DNA from: Fen-1254 sp963778945
GTDB lineage: Bacteria > Bacteroidota > Ignavibacteria > UBA10030
Direction of reading: 5' to 3'
Length of the DNA: 64,000 nt
Assembly: GCA_963778945.1 (NCBI GenBank)
Contig: CAVZWL010000018.1
Location: 1 to 64,000 of the forward strand
The stretch's first letter is position 1. Each line of letters starts with the position of its first letter. This document shows, one piece after another, positions 35,885-46,003 of this stretch. The position numbers were made by a program, and so were the translations under genes. The notes below the pieces were generated by a model. That model was not told the origin of the DNA, searched no databases, and was given only the letters and a program-made list of their open reading frames with translations.

Positions 35885-38305
35885 ATGAAAGTTTCACAAA
35901 ATTGGCTTAAAAAGTTTATTGAATTCGATCTTCCGCCCGAACGGCTTTCGGAAGAGCTTTCCATGCTGGGACTGGAAATTGAAAGCTATGAAGATCTATC
36001 GAAGAAGTACGAAAAATTTGTCGTCGGCGAAGTTGTAAGTAAGGAGAAACATCCGAAGGCAGACAGACTTTCATTATGCAAGGTCGATGCAGGTACTTCG
36101 GTTCTTGATATCGTCTGCGGCGCTCCGAATGTTGCGGCTGGTCAGAAAGTCGCCGTCGCGCTCATCGGCGCGGTTGTGCCGTTTAACCAGCACGATCCGG
36201 AGGGAAAGCCGTTCGTTATACAGCGCGCAAAGATCCGCGGACTTGAATCGTTCGGTATGATTTGTTCCCAGGTAGAACTGGGCCTGGGAACCGACGCCGG
36301 CGGCATACTCGTTCTCGATGCCGGCGCAAAACCTGGCACACCGCTCGCCGAATATCTCGGCAAAAACGACGTGATATACGAAATCGGCATTACACCGAAC
36401 CGCGCAGACTGCCTCAGCCATATCGGCGTTGCACGCGAAATCGGAATACTCGTCGATAAAAGAATTCATCTTCCGGATGTGGCGCTCAACGAAAGCGATC
36501 ACCCCGCACACGAAGCGGCATCGATTAAAATTGAAGATGCAAAACGATGCCCCAGGTATTCGGCGCGCGTCGTCCGGGGTGTAAAAATTGCACCCTCGCC
36601 GAAGCGGCTGCAGGATCTTCTGTCCTCAATCGGTATCCGTCCCATTAATAATGTTGTCGATGTTTCCAATATCGTTCTCATGGAAATGGGGCATCCCTTG
36701 CACACGTTCGACTACAATACGCTTGCAGGACATACGATCGTTGTCCGTACGGCAAGGGAGGGTGAACGTTTTACAACTCTCGACGGTAAAGAACGGATGC
36801 TGCCTTCGGAAACGCTGATGATCTGCGACGCGGAAAAATTAATCGCTGTTGCGGGCGTCATGGGTGGGGCAAATACGGAAATCAGCAATTCGACCGTCGA
36901 TGTTCTTATCGAAGGAGCGTACTTCGATCCGTCGTCCATTCGCCGCACTTCAAAATATTTGGGACTTTCCACCGAGGCGTCGTACAGGTTTGAACGCGGT
37001 GCGGATATCGGCATGACCGCCGCCGCAGTCGACCGTGCTGCACAACTGATTCAAGAACTCGCAGGCGGTGAAATTTTGAGCGGCGTTATCGATGCGTATC
37101 CCGGCAGGCGTGAACCGCTTATCGTGCATGCGCGCGTTTCCCGGATTAATTCGGTCATCGGAATTGATGCGACGAAGGACCGGATTGGCGCTCTTCTGGA
37201 AAAGACCGGGCTGCAGGTTCGTTCCGTTTCGGATGACGAATTTGCAGTTACAGTTCCCAGCTATCGAAACGATATTACCGAAGAGGTCGATATTATCGAG
37301 GAAGCTGCAAGGGTCTACGGTTATAATAACATAGAGACCAAAACTCACGCCTCTATCGATTTTACGGCAAATGTTCGGACGGATTTTTTTGAAGACCGGC
37401 TTCGTGATTATCTCATTGGAACCGGTTTCCATGAAATACTTACAATCGGACTCTATGATGAACGCACGGCATTGCTTGCCGCTGCAGAGCCGATTAAGGT
37501 CATCAATGCCGTCAGCGCTGAAATGGAAGCTTTAAGAACGAGTTTGATTCCCGGAGCGCTGAAAGTTGCCGCTCACAACCGCAATCACGGCACAAAGGAT
37601 TTGCAGATCTTCGAAATTGGGAGCGTTTTTTCAAAACTTCCGGAAGCGCCGCCGCAAGACCTTTCTGCTTATAAAGAGGAACAAAAACTGCTGATGCTTT
37701 TAAGCGGAGCTGCCGGGCCGTTGAGTTATGGCATTCCACAGCGGAAGTTCGATCTCCTCGACCTGAAAGGACAGATTGCGGCGCTGCTGGAGAAGTTTTG
37801 CCTTGACAACTATCGTTTTATTTATTATGATACCGGTAATGCTTTAACTGAACAGGGCATACGTGTTGAAATAAATGGCGCTTATGCCGGGTTCTTTGGT
37901 GAATTGAAAAAGCAAACAGCCGCAAAACTCGATATTGATGATGCGGTCTATGCTTGCGAATTGAACATCGAAAAGATTCGTAACAACTGGATTACCCAAC
38001 GCCGATTTTCCAGCTTGCCGAAGTTTCCAGGTGTTATGAGAGACGTAGCTTTTATCGTGGACGAGGCTCTCCCGCAAAACGAAATCGAGGATGCTGTACG
38101 AGAGGCAGGAGGAGCTTTATTAAAAAAAGCTGCGTTGTTCGATGTCTATGTGAGTGAACAGCTGGGTAAAGGCAAGAAAAGTCTTGCGTACGCTTTGGAG
38201 TTTCAAACCTCCGATCGTACATTAAAAGACAATGAAATTGACGAGGCGCTGGCCGTTATCATTCAAACTGTTCAACGCCGATGTCATGGCACGCTGCGAA
38301 GTTAA
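35885..38305 (+). CDS. pheT: Phenylalanyl-tRNA synthetase beta subunit
   Basis: An 806-residue, intact beta subunit. N-terminal tRNA-binding (EMAP-II-like) domain with VVGEVVSKEKHPKADRLSLC and IVCGAPNVAAGQKVAVA, then B3/B4 editing domain (LGLSTEASYRFERGAD is the conserved stretch before B5), B5 domain (SVIGIDATKDRIGALLEKTG, then YRNDITEEVDIIEEAARVYG), the catalytic-like core, and a C-terminal anticodon-binding domain (SLPKFPGVMRDVAFIVDEAL, and LAYALEFQTSDRTLKDNEID). It pairs with pheS to form the alpha2-beta2 enzyme. It is separated from pheS by 2.1 kb of restriction-modification genes. Confidence 0.97.
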   Translation: MKVSQNWLKKFIEFDLPPERLSEELSMLGLEIESYEDLSKKYEKFVVGEVVSKEKHPKADRLSLCKVDAGTSVLDIVCGAPNVAAGQKVAVALIGAVVPFNQHDPEGKPFVIQRAKIRGLESFGMICSQVELGLGTDAGGILVLDAGAKPGTPLAEYLGKNDVIYEIGITPNRADCLSHIGVAREIGILVDKRIHLPDVALNESDHPAHEAASIKIEDAKRCPRYSARVVRGVKIAPSPKRLQDLLSSIGIRPINNVVDVSNIVLMEMGHPLHTFDYNTLAGHTIVVRTAREGERFTTLDGKERMLPSETLMICDAEKLIAVAGVMGGANTEISNSTVDVLIEGAYFDPSSIRRTSKYLGLSTEASYRFERGADIGMTAAAVDRAAQLIQELAGGEILSGVIDAYPGRREPLIVHARVSRINSVIGIDATKDRIGALLEKTGLQVRSVSDDEFAVTVPSYRNDITEEVDIIEEAARVYGYNNIETKTHASIDFTANVRTDFFEDRLRDYLIGTGFHEILTIGLYDERTALLAAAEPIKVINAVSAEMEALRTSLIPGALKVAAHNRNHGTKDLQIFEIGSVFSKLPEAPPQDLSAYKEEQKLLMLLSGAAGPLSYGIPQRKFDLLDLKGQIAALLEKFCLDNYRFIYYDTGNALTEQGIRVEINGAYAGFFGELKKQTAAKLDIDDAVYACELNIEKIRNNWITQRRFSSLPKFPGVMRDVAFIVDEALPQNEIEDAVREAGGALLKKAALFDVYVSEQLGKGKKSLAYALEFQTSDRTLKDNEIDEALAVIIQTVQRRCHGTLRS

Positions 38306-38350
38306 GGCAAGGGAATCGCGTGCCCACCATAGCAAAAAGAGGAGCGGAAT

Positions 38351-38692
38351 TTGCCTGAGCAGCACATAGAAGCTGAACCCGAACAGAAACAAGATCTGCG
38401 GCGCGTTGAGGAATCTCTCCAGAAATTGTGGGAGAAAGCGCGGCTCGTGTCGGATTCGCTTATTCGCTTGAAGTCCGAAAATAAGGAACTTCGAGATCGA
38501 ATTGCGAGTTTAGCATCACAGGAGCATCAGGCAATGAATGAGCTCCGGAGCAAGCTGAGTGAGCTCGAACAAATACGTGTCCAGCTCAGCGAAGCACAAT
38601 CAAACGGACACAATCTCTTATCAAAGGAGGAAACAGACGCACTCAAAATCCGGCTGAAGGAATTGATTGTAAAAATCAATTCACGCTTGTGA
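38351..38692 (+). CDS. Small coiled-coil protein next to zapA
   Basis: A 113-residue protein, almost entirely predicted coiled coil (VEESLQKLWEKARLVSDSLI, LKSENKELRDRIASLASQEH, LRSKLSELEQIRVQLSEAQS). It begins with a TTG codon at 38351. No catalytic motif. Its length and position directly before zapA recall ZapB-like division proteins, but sequence similarity is only to coiled coils generally, so that is an inference. Confidence 0.6.
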   Translation: MPEQHIEAEPEQKQDLRRVEESLQKLWEKARLVSDSLIRLKSENKELRDRIASLASQEHQAMNELRSKLSELEQIRVQLSEAQSNGHNLLSKEETDALKIRLKELIVKINSRL

Positions 38693-38725
38693 TTAAGGCT
38701 GGCTGCGGTCGCTGTGTAATATAGA

Positions 38726-39076
38726 GTGAACGATTCGATAATTTCTATAGAATTGACCCAAGCAATGAACGGTAAAAGTATCCGCGTCAAAATTTTTGGA
38801 AACGAATATCCCCTGCGCGGGGAAAATGAAGATTTCACAAAACGTATTGCCTCATACGTTGACGGTATGCTGACGAAGATTCACGATAAAATTCCCGAAC
38901 AACCGCCGCTGACCGTCGCTGTTCTTACAGCATTGAACATTACAGAGGATTTGATGAAAGAACAGGATAAGAATGCTCTCGATATCGAACATATCGAGAT
39001 TGAAATCGAAAAACTTTCCAATTATCTGGATAACTGCTTGGCTGCAGAGCCGGTGAATTCCGCCTCTCTACAGTGA
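38726..39076 (+). CDS. zapA: Cell division protein ZapA
   Basis: FtsZ-ring-associated protein that bundles FtsZ filaments. The segment KSIRVKIFGNEYPLRGENED then FTKRIASYVDGMLTKIHDKI is the ZapA N-terminal domain, followed by a C-terminal coiled coil for dimerisation (IEHIEIEIEKLSNYLDNCLA). A GTG at 38726 gives 116 residues; an ATG at 38765 (MNGKSIRVKIFG) would match the usual family start equally well. No clear ribosome site decides. It is followed by a structured non-coding region. Confidence 0.9.
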   Translation: MNDSIISIELTQAMNGKSIRVKIFGNEYPLRGENEDFTKRIASYVDGMLTKIHDKIPEQPPLTVAVLTALNITEDLMKEQDKNALDIEHIEIEIEKLSNYLDNCLAAEPVNSASLQ

Positions 39077-39148
39077 CGACGCATCGTTCTTTTTCAAAAG
39101 TTGCGGAAATATTTACAGCCGCATCATCAGCCTTAATCAATTCATATT

Positions 39149-39333
39149 AAAGAACCTTACAATTCTATTAATATGGGAGCTTGACTCATAAGCGTGGAGC
39201 GCATGCCGCTTTTCCGGTCTCTTCGGAGCCCGGAAGAATCTGCGATGACTCCCGGTTTTCAGCCGGGAAGAGCAGATCGTGGAAGTGTGAAATGCTTAGG
39301 CAGGTACCCACCGTGTTTGAAGAGAGGTTCTTT
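39149..39333 (+). ncRNA. ssrS: Probable 6S RNA
   Basis: A 185-nt region with a long-range closing stem (AAAGAACCTT at 39149-39158 with GAGGTTCTTT at 39324-39333). Internal hairpins are TCCGG-tCTC-TTCG-GAG-cCCGGA and ATCTGC/GCAGAT enclosing TCCCGG/CCGGGA. Wide unpaired flanks could form the open central bubble that mimics a promoter for RNA polymerase. Position between zapA and rny, and length, fit 6S RNA as known in this lineage; 6S adjoins zapA in many bacteria. No sequence-model search was possible. Confidence 0.6.
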
Positions 39334-39397
39334 CAAATACATTTGATTAGGGCGATGAGTGCGGCTTTTTTTTAAAGATTCTGGAAAGAGGATAAGT

Positions 39398-40960
39398 ATG
39401 GATCCATATATTCTAATATTATTAGGGGCCGCCATCGGCGGCGGGTCGTTCTTCCTTGGCTGGCTGCTCAATGCTCGAAGCGGTCACAACAAGATACTGG
39501 GCGCAGAAGGTCATGCAAAAAAAATAATCGAAGAAGCGGAAAAAGAGGCCGCCACGGCGAAGCGCGAAAAAATGCTCGAGGTCAAGGACGAGTGGTACAA
39601 AAAGAAAAAGGAATTTGAAAACGAAGCTCAGGGACGGCGAAACAAACTTCAGGCATACGAAAAACAAATCGCTAACCGCGAGGAGAATGTCGAACGCAAG
39701 CTTGACCTGCTGACCAAAAAAGAAGCTGCACTGCAATCGGCAGGCAAAGATCTGGCGGAACGCCAAAAACGCGTCAGCGAACGCGAAAAAGAATTGGAAC
39801 GGCTCGTTGAAGAAGAGAACTTGCGTCTTGAAAAAATCTCCGGCATTTCACGGGAAGAAGCAAAAAAATATCTCCACCAGAACCTTATCGAATCCGTAAA
39901 GTCGGAATCGGTGCAGATGTTGAAAGATATGCGCGATACTGCGCGGGTCGAGGCAAAAAAAGAAGCTCAAAAAACAATCGTACAGGCCATCCAGCGCTCT
40001 GCTGCGGACTTTACGCTGGAAACGACCGTCAGCGTCCTGAATGTCGGAAGCGATGAAATGAAAGGCCGCATCATCGGACGCGAAGGAAGAAATATCCGCG
40101 CATTCGAAGCGGCTACAGGTGTCGATGTCATTGTCGATGATACTCCGGAAGCCGTCATTCTTTCGGGATTCGATCCGTTCCGGAGAGAGGTCGCGCGTCA
40201 GGCCCTCGAACGGCTGATCGCCGACGGGCGCATCCATCCGGCACGCATCGAAGAGGTCGTCGAAAAAGTACGCAAAGAACTTGAAGAAGACATCGTCCAT
40301 ACCGGAGAAAACACGCTGCTGGAAATCGGACTTCATACCGCACATCCGGAAATCGTCAAACATATCGGCAAGATGAAATACCGTTCGAGTTACGGACAGA
40401 ATTTGCTGCAGCACAGCATTGAAGTGGCGTACCTGACTGGAATTATGGCGTCGGAATTGCGTCTCGATCCGATGCTTGCAAAACGAGCGGGTCTGCTGCA
40501 CGATATCGGCAAGACAATCGACAAGAGCGTAGAAGGACCTCATGCGCTGCTCGGATATGAATTGTGCAAAAAATACGACGAACATGCGATTGTCTGCAAT
40601 GCCGTCGGTTCCCATCATGAGGATATTCCCATGGAGCATCCTATCTCCGCGCTTGTTCAGGCAGCCGACGCCATCAGCGGAGCGCGCCCCGGCGCACGCC
40701 GGGAATCCGTCGAGGAATATATTAAGCGGCTGGAAAAGCTGGAAAGCATAGCAAAATCGTTCAACGGTGTCATGAATACCTATGCTATCCAAGCGGGACG
40801 CGAAGTCCGGGTTATTGTCAGCCACGAGAAACTGGACGACGCAGCGGCCGATCAGCTTGCTCACGATATTGCCAACAGAATCGAACAGGAAATGGAATAT
40901 CCGGGACAGATTAAAGTTGTCGTTGTAAGGGAATTCCGCTCGATTGCGGTTGCAAAATAA
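39398..40960 (+). CDS. rny: Ribonuclease Y
   Basis: Membrane-anchored endoribonuclease that starts mRNA decay (520 residues). N-terminal transmembrane helix (YILILLGAAIGGGSFFLGWL), long charged coiled coil, KH domain (GRIIGREGRNIRAFEAATGV), and HD metal-binding domain with HS in LLQHSIEVAYL and HD in AGLLHDIGK, followed by VGSHHEDIPMEHP. The ATG at 39398 is chosen because it begins the helix and has a GAGG site upstream; an earlier in-frame ATG at 39359 adds residues lying in the ncRNA tail. Confidence 0.97.
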   Translation: MDPYILILLGAAIGGGSFFLGWLLNARSGHNKILGAEGHAKKIIEEAEKEAATAKREKMLEVKDEWYKKKKEFENEAQGRRNKLQAYEKQIANREENVERKLDLLTKKEAALQSAGKDLAERQKRVSEREKELERLVEEENLRLEKISGISREEAKKYLHQNLIESVKSESVQMLKDMRDTARVEAKKEAQKTIVQAIQRSAADFTLETTVSVLNVGSDEMKGRIIGREGRNIRAFEAATGVDVIVDDTPEAVILSGFDPFRREVARQALERLIADGRIHPARIEEVVEKVRKELEEDIVHTGENTLLEIGLHTAHPEIVKHIGKMKYRSSYGQNLLQHSIEVAYLTGIMASELRLDPMLAKRAGLLHDIGKTIDKSVEGPHALLGYELCKKYDEHAIVCNAVGSHHEDIPMEHPISALVQAADAISGARPGARRESVEEYIKRLEKLESIAKSFNGVMNTYAIQAGREVRVIVSHEKLDDAAADQLAHDIANRIEQEMEYPGQIKVVVVREFRSIAVAK

Positions 40961-41046
40961 TTTTCAGCGGTCGATTCGGAATTCCGCTGAATCGAATGCA
41001 CGTTGATGAGCTGTAAAATACAGCGCTGAGAAACGGGGTAAAACCG

Positions 41047-41685
41047 TTGACGAAGAAAAGAATGTCTTTGTATACGATCGGCATCACCGGAGGAATCGGC
41101 AGCGGAAAATCCGTCGTTGCGGGAATGTTTTCCCGTCTCGGCATTCCCGTTCTTTCTGCCGATGATCTGTCGAAAGAAATAAGCTCGGCCGATGCAGCAG
41201 TCAAAAAAAAAATAACTGCTGTGCTGGGGCCCGAATCCTACAGCTGCGAAGGAAGGTTGAATCCGGCATTTGCGGCCTCGAAAATATTTTCCAGCACTGC
41301 AATGCGCAAGAAGGTCGAAGCGATTTTACACCCTGCCGTTCTTGGAGAAATAGTGCGCCGGACGGCTCGCCTGAAAAAAGAGGGTCACACGATGGCTGTT
41401 GTCGAGGCGGCGCTTGTTTATGAATCCGGGATGGACAAATGCCTCGATGCCGTTGTGGTCGTCGATGCTGTGGAGTCTGTTCGAATACGGCGCGTGCAGG
41501 AGCGGGATCAAGTCAGCCAGGAAAACGTTCAAGCCCGCATGCATGCTCAGATGGATCCGAAAAAAACAGCGGCAAAAGCGGACTATGTTCTCTTCAATAA
41601 CGGGTCTCTCGGTGAACTTGAAGATAAGGTGAAACTTCTTTTTTCCATATTTCAACAATTAACGAGCGAGGAAGAACGTGTCTGA
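41047..41685 (+). CDS. coaE: Dephospho-CoA kinase
   Basis: Last enzyme of coenzyme A synthesis, phosphorylating the 3'-hydroxyl of dephospho-CoA. P-loop GGIGSGKS near the N-terminus, then MFSRLGIPVLSADDLSKEIS and a lid region with arginines (VRIRRVQERDQVSQENVQAR). A TTG at 41047 with GGGG upstream is one start; the ATG at 41062 (MSLYTIGITGGIGSGKS) is equally plausible and matches most relatives. Its 3' end overlaps the aminotransferase start by 8 bases. Confidence 0.93.
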   Translation: MTKKRMSLYTIGITGGIGSGKSVVAGMFSRLGIPVLSADDLSKEISSADAAVKKKITAVLGPESYSCEGRLNPAFAASKIFSSTAMRKKVEAILHPAVLGEIVRRTARLKKEGHTMAVVEAALVYESGMDKCLDAVVVVDAVESVRIRRVQERDQVSQENVQARMHAQMDPKKTAAKADYVLFNNGSLGELEDKVKLLFSIFQQLTSEEERV

Positions 41686-42862
41686 GACGTGGTTTCAAAA
41701 AGATGAGAAATATTTTTTTCATACGTATCACCGCCTGCCGCTTGAAATAGAAAGGGCAGAAGGTGTGTATGTCTATACGAAAGACGGTAAACGATGCACC
41801 GATTTCTTCGGCGGGCTCGCTGTGAATGCTCTGGGCCATTGCCATCCCCGCGTCGTTGCTGCCGTCGAAAAACAAATACACCGCTATATGCATGTGTCGA
41901 ACTACTTTCTTCAGGAACCGCAGGTCGAACTGGCGGAACGGCTCGTGAAACTCACCGGTTATGAAAAGATATTTTTCTCAAACAGCGGTACGGAAGCGGT
42001 CGAAGGCGCTATTAAACTTTCCCGGAAATGGGGCAAAAAAAACGGCAAGACACGATTGCTTTCCATGAGCAATTCTTTTCACGGAAGGACGATGGGAGCT
42101 TTGTCTTTGACCGAAAGGCCGAAATACCGGGACGGCTATGAGCCGTTTTTGCCGGATACCGATTCTGTGGAATTTAACAATGTTCAGGATCTGATTAAAA
42201 AAACAAATTCAGCGACGCTTGCAGTTATTCTTGAGTTTATTCAGGGTGAAGGCGGCGTGAATGTCGCCGGCGCCGAATTCGTTCAGACGTTATCGGCTCT
42301 CCAAAAGAAATTCGGTTTTTTAATTATTGCTGACGAGATACAGGCGGGGGTCGGGAGAACCGGGAAGTTTTTTGCATTTCAGAATTTCGATGTGCAGCCC
42401 GATATAGTCGTTTTGGCTAAGGCGATCGGCGGCGGCCTGCCGCTGGGCGCAATCCTCGGGAACAGCCGCGTGGCCGATATCTTTACCGGCGGTTCGCACG
42501 GCACAACGTTCGGCGGAAATCCTGTCGCCTGTGCGGCGGGATGCGCTGTATTAGATGAGATCATCGAGAAGAAGCTCGTCAGCAGAGCAGCCGATGTCGG
42601 TGTGTCTCTCAAATCCAAAGCCCTGGAGCTCCAGCTGGATTTTCCGCAGAAAATAAAAGAAGTACGCGGAATGGGATGTATGATCGGCATCGAACTCTTT
42701 GAAGATGCTCAGCCTCTCGTCGATGAATTGCTCTCACGCGGATTTCTGACAAATTGTACGAATACGACCGTGCTGCGTCTGCTTCCTCCGTTTCTTATCG
42801 AAGAAGAACATTGCGATGCGCTCATGTTTGAAATACGTTCGATTTTTCAGTCAAAAAAATAA
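41678..42862 (+). CDS. argD: Class III PLP aminotransferase (acetylornithine-type)
   Basis: A 394-residue PLP-dependent aminotransferase. The PLP lysine is K248 in VVLAKAIGGGLPLGA. Upstream are the D219-E220 pair in IIADEIQAGVGRTG and NSGTEAVEGAIKLSR, which binds the cofactor phosphate. The best fit is acetylornithine aminotransferase (arginine biosynthesis), but ornithine or 4-aminobutyrate enzymes of the same class are possible since no other arg gene is near. The start is a GTG with GAGGAAG just upstream, overlapping coaE. Confidence 0.8.
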   Translation: MSETWFQKDEKYFFHTYHRLPLEIERAEGVYVYTKDGKRCTDFFGGLAVNALGHCHPRVVAAVEKQIHRYMHVSNYFLQEPQVELAERLVKLTGYEKIFFSNSGTEAVEGAIKLSRKWGKKNGKTRLLSMSNSFHGRTMGALSLTERPKYRDGYEPFLPDTDSVEFNNVQDLIKKTNSATLAVILEFIQGEGGVNVAGAEFVQTLSALQKKFGFLIIADEIQAGVGRTGKFFAFQNFDVQPDIVVLAKAIGGGLPLGAILGNSRVADIFTGGSHGTTFGGNPVACAAGCAVLDEIIEKKLVSRAADVGVSLKSKALELQLDFPQKIKEVRGMGCMIGIELFEDAQPLVDELLSRGFLTNCTNTTVLRLLPPFLIEEEHCDALMFEIRSIFQSKK

Positions 42863-42997
42863 CGGGACGAGGGCTGCTGCTCCTTGCTTTGCGATGAGGA
42901 AGATTTTGTCATCGGTGAAGAAAAGGAATATATCCGGACAGGGTTTACCGCTGGAAAGGCAACGAGCCGTACTTCTATATTGACGACAATTGTGAAA

Positions 42998-45900
42998 ATG
43001 ATGATTCCAAATCGAAGGGTTACTTCTCTCCTTTTCTGTCTTGTTCTCCTTTCGCACAGTTTGCCTGCACAGTATATTCTCAATCAATGGACGACGACAA
43101 ACGGTCTGCCGCAGAACTCCGTCAACGCCATCGCCCAGGACCGGGAAGGATACTTGATCCTCGGAACATTCGGCGGGCTCGTGAAATTCGACGGAGTAAA
43201 ATTTACGCATATCGATATCATCGATAACAATATGATTTCGAATCGCATTCTGTCGGTTCTCTTTGACGATCAGCAGACGTTATGGATCGGAACGGAAGGG
43301 GGAGGATTGACGCGATTTCGGAACGACTCCGTCAGGAATTTTACCGGAACTGACGGGCTTGAGGATGAAGTGGTTACTGCATTGTGTTTAGACCAATCGG
43401 GACGGCTGTGGATCGGAACACGAAACGGAATACAAAGCATCTTCCACGATACGGTCCGGCACGAAGGGCTGCCTGCGCCGCCGGAGCGCCGCTGGGTGTA
43501 TTCGCTCTACAGGGATTCTCAAGGAATTCTCTGGGCCAACATCGGCGGAGATGTCTATAGAAAAGCGGAGAAGGGGGATTTTGAGAAGGTCGTTTTTCAA
43601 ACACAAAATAAAAACGGCTCTCATGTTTTTCTCTGCGAAGATCGCGAAAAGCGATTATGGTTCCGCGACGACAGGCGCATCGGCGCTGCATTGGATCACT
43701 CTGTTTCTCAAAAGAAATGGCCGGTGTCCTTCAGCATCAAACGCGAATATGAACGGATGATTGAAGACAGCCTCCGCTGCTTTTGGCTTGGATCGCTGGA
43801 AGGCGGACTCTTCGACGGAGGCCGTGAATTCACAAAACCTCAATTCACATCGTATGCACTGCCTGACGGCAAAAAGAACTTTCACATCCGTTGTACATTT
43901 ATCGACAACGAGGGAAACCGCTGGTTTGGAACCGATGGGGACGGCCTGATCCAGGTCAAGGGAAAAAAGATTTCGATTATCTCGACCGGTCAGGGCCTCT
44001 CGAATGAAATTATCGAACCCGTCATGGAAGACACGAAGGGAAATGTCTGGGTCGGAACGAATTGCGGAGGGCTTAATAAAATTTCATCATCAGGCACCAT
44101 ATCACCAGTACCTTTGCGTTTGCATTCCTCGCCGCTCTGTGTCTGGTCGCTTGCAGAGGACCGGCACGGAAGAATATGGGCCGGAACGTACGGCGACGGG
44201 CTCTATTGCCTGGAAAGGGAAAAAATTACAGTCTTTAACAACCGGAACGGATTGACCAGCACTATGGTCCTTGCCCTCAAAGCCGACCGGAAAGGCAATA
44301 TGTGGATCGGGACGAACGGCGGCGGCCTTGATGTCTATCGCGGCGGAAAATTTACGTCGTACAGACAAAGGGACGGATTGGTCAACGATAATATCCGCTA
44401 TATCTATGAAGATCGCGACAGTTCGATATGGATCGGAACACTGGGCGGACTTTCGCATTTGGTCGATGGCAAGTTCACGAATTATACCACTGCCGACGGT
44501 TTGACAAATAATTATATCCGGTCGATTTACCGGGATGCGGACAGTATCCTGTGGATCGGTACATACGGGGGCGGATTGTTGTCGTATGCAGACGGTGTTT
44601 TTAAAGCCATCACGACAAAAAGCGGCTTGTTCGATAATGTCGTTTCAGCAATCATCGATGACGGCAAAGGCTGTTTCTGGATCACCTGCAACCGGGGAAT
44701 TTATTCCGTGAACCGCCAGCTTCTTCTCGATTTTATCAATGACCGGACTTCGGAAATTTACTGCGCCGCATACGGCGTGGAGGAGGGTTTGGTAAGCAAT
44801 GAGACAAACGGCGGCTTCCAGCCGGCGGCATGGATGACCAGAGATGACCGTATTTTGTTTCCGACAGTCAAAGGGCTTGCAATTCTGCCGCTTGCGAATG
44901 TATTGCCGACAAACGCGCACATACCTTCGGTTCTCATCGAACGTATTATTGTCAATCAGCATGAATATTCGTCCGGACCGAAAATAACAATTCCGTACGG
45001 GAATCAGCATATAGAAATACAATATACTGCGCCGAGTTTTTCGGATTATCAGCATCTGGTGTTTAAATTCAGATTAGAAGGGCTGCAAAAAGACTGGGTC
45101 ATGGCGGGGTCGCTCCGGTCGGCATTTTATTCCGGGCTGCAGCCGGGCAGTTATCATTTTCAGGTCATTGCCGCAAATAACGGAGTCTGGAATCAAGCCG
45201 GCGCCTCAGTCGATATGACTGTGCCGGCGCCCTGGTGGGGAACCTGGAAATTTCGCGGATTCATTTTTACAGCCGCTGCAACGGGTGTCTTTTTTATATT
45301 TTATCAAAGAAATCGAAGACGTCTGCAAAAGGAAGCGGAGCATTTGGAATTCTCGAGAAAATTAATGGACTCTGTCGAACGGGAACGGAAACTTATCGCA
45401 GCCGACCTCCACGACAGCATCGGGCAGGAACTTCTCATTATCAAAAACCGTGCTCTGCTGGCTCTTCAGGAAACGAAGAAAAAAAACATCATCGAACAGA
45501 TAGAAGAGATATCGGCTTCCGCTTCCCATGCAATCGACCAGACACGGGAAATATCCTACAATCTCCGTCCGTACCAGATAGACCAGCTCGGTCTGAAAAA
45601 AGCTCTCGAGTCGATTACAGTTCGCATTGCAAGAATGACTTCGACAAGCTTCGATGTTCATATCGGAGATATCAATGCAGTTGTGCCTAAGGAATGGCAA
45701 ATTCATCTGTACCGTATCGTTCAGGAATGCGTGAGTCATGTCGTCAAACATGCCGGTGCAAAAGAATGCCGTGTCTCGGTATTCTTCAAGCCTCCGAACA
45801 TCGTTATTGAACTCTTCAACGATGGGACAGGATCGATGAAAACTGACGCTGGCCCAAAAGATCGACAGCACAAACACGCTGACTTGCAGAGCATGGCGGA

Positions 45901-46003
45901 ACATATACGAATTCTCGGCGGGACGTTCCAGATCCATTCAAAGCCGGGCAAGGGCACGGAAATTCGAATTGAAATATTATTGCAAGGGAATCCTCATGTA
46001 TAA
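42998..46003 (+). CDS. Propeller-type sensor histidine kinase (NarL/HisKA_3 class)
   Basis: About 1001 residues. Signal peptide (TSLLFCLVLLSHSLPAQ), then some fourteen Reg_prop blades with the repeating (L/I)WIGT-GGL pattern (TLWIGTEGGGL, NMWIGTNGGGL, SIWIGTLGGL), a Y_Y_Y domain (LQPGSYHFQVIAANNGVWNQ), one transmembrane helix (FRGFIFTAAATGVFFIFY), and a cytoplasmic HisKA_3 dimerisation domain with phospho-acceptor H805 in ADLHDSIGQEL, then an HATPase domain (GTFQIHSKPGKGTEIRIEI). The periplasmic propeller probably senses a polysaccharide or envelope signal. The start is placed at the signal-peptide ATG; an open frame extends upstream. It overlaps its response regulator by 8 bases. Confidence 0.92.
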   Translation: MMIPNRRVTSLLFCLVLLSHSLPAQYILNQWTTTNGLPQNSVNAIAQDREGYLILGTFGGLVKFDGVKFTHIDIIDNNMISNRILSVLFDDQQTLWIGTEGGGLTRFRNDSVRNFTGTDGLEDEVVTALCLDQSGRLWIGTRNGIQSIFHDTVRHEGLPAPPERRWVYSLYRDSQGILWANIGGDVYRKAEKGDFEKVVFQTQNKNGSHVFLCEDREKRLWFRDDRRIGAALDHSVSQKKWPVSFSIKREYERMIEDSLRCFWLGSLEGGLFDGGREFTKPQFTSYALPDGKKNFHIRCTFIDNEGNRWFGTDGDGLIQVKGKKISIISTGQGLSNEIIEPVMEDTKGNVWVGTNCGGLNKISSSGTISPVPLRLHSSPLCVWSLAEDRHGRIWAGTYGDGLYCLEREKITVFNNRNGLTSTMVLALKADRKGNMWIGTNGGGLDVYRGGKFTSYRQRDGLVNDNIRYIYEDRDSSIWIGTLGGLSHLVDGKFTNYTTADGLTNNYIRSIYRDADSILWIGTYGGGLLSYADGVFKAITTKSGLFDNVVSAIIDDGKGCFWITCNRGIYSVNRQLLLDFINDRTSEIYCAAYGVEEGLVSNETNGGFQPAAWMTRDDRILFPTVKGLAILPLANVLPTNAHIPSVLIERIIVNQHEYSSGPKITIPYGNQHIEIQYTAPSFSDYQHLVFKFRLEGLQKDWVMAGSLRSAFYSGLQPGSYHFQVIAANNGVWNQAGASVDMTVPAPWWGTWKFRGFIFTAAATGVFFIFYQRNRRRLQKEAEHLEFSRKLMDSVERERKLIAADLHDSIGQELLIIKNRALLALQETKKKNIIEQIEEISASASHAIDQTREISYNLRPYQIDQLGLKKALESITVRIARMTSTSFDVHIGDINAVVPKEWQIHLYRIVQECVSHVVKHAGAKECRVSVFFKPPNIVIELFNDGTGSMKTDAGPKDRQHKHADLQSMAEHIRILGGTFQIHSKPGKGTEIRIEILLQGNPHV

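Noticed and set aside
39149..39333. Signal recognition particle RNA or tmRNA in the zapA-rny spacer
   Set aside because: The SRP core motif (GGAAGGnAGCA) and the tRNA-like ends of tmRNA are absent; size and position fit 6S RNA better.
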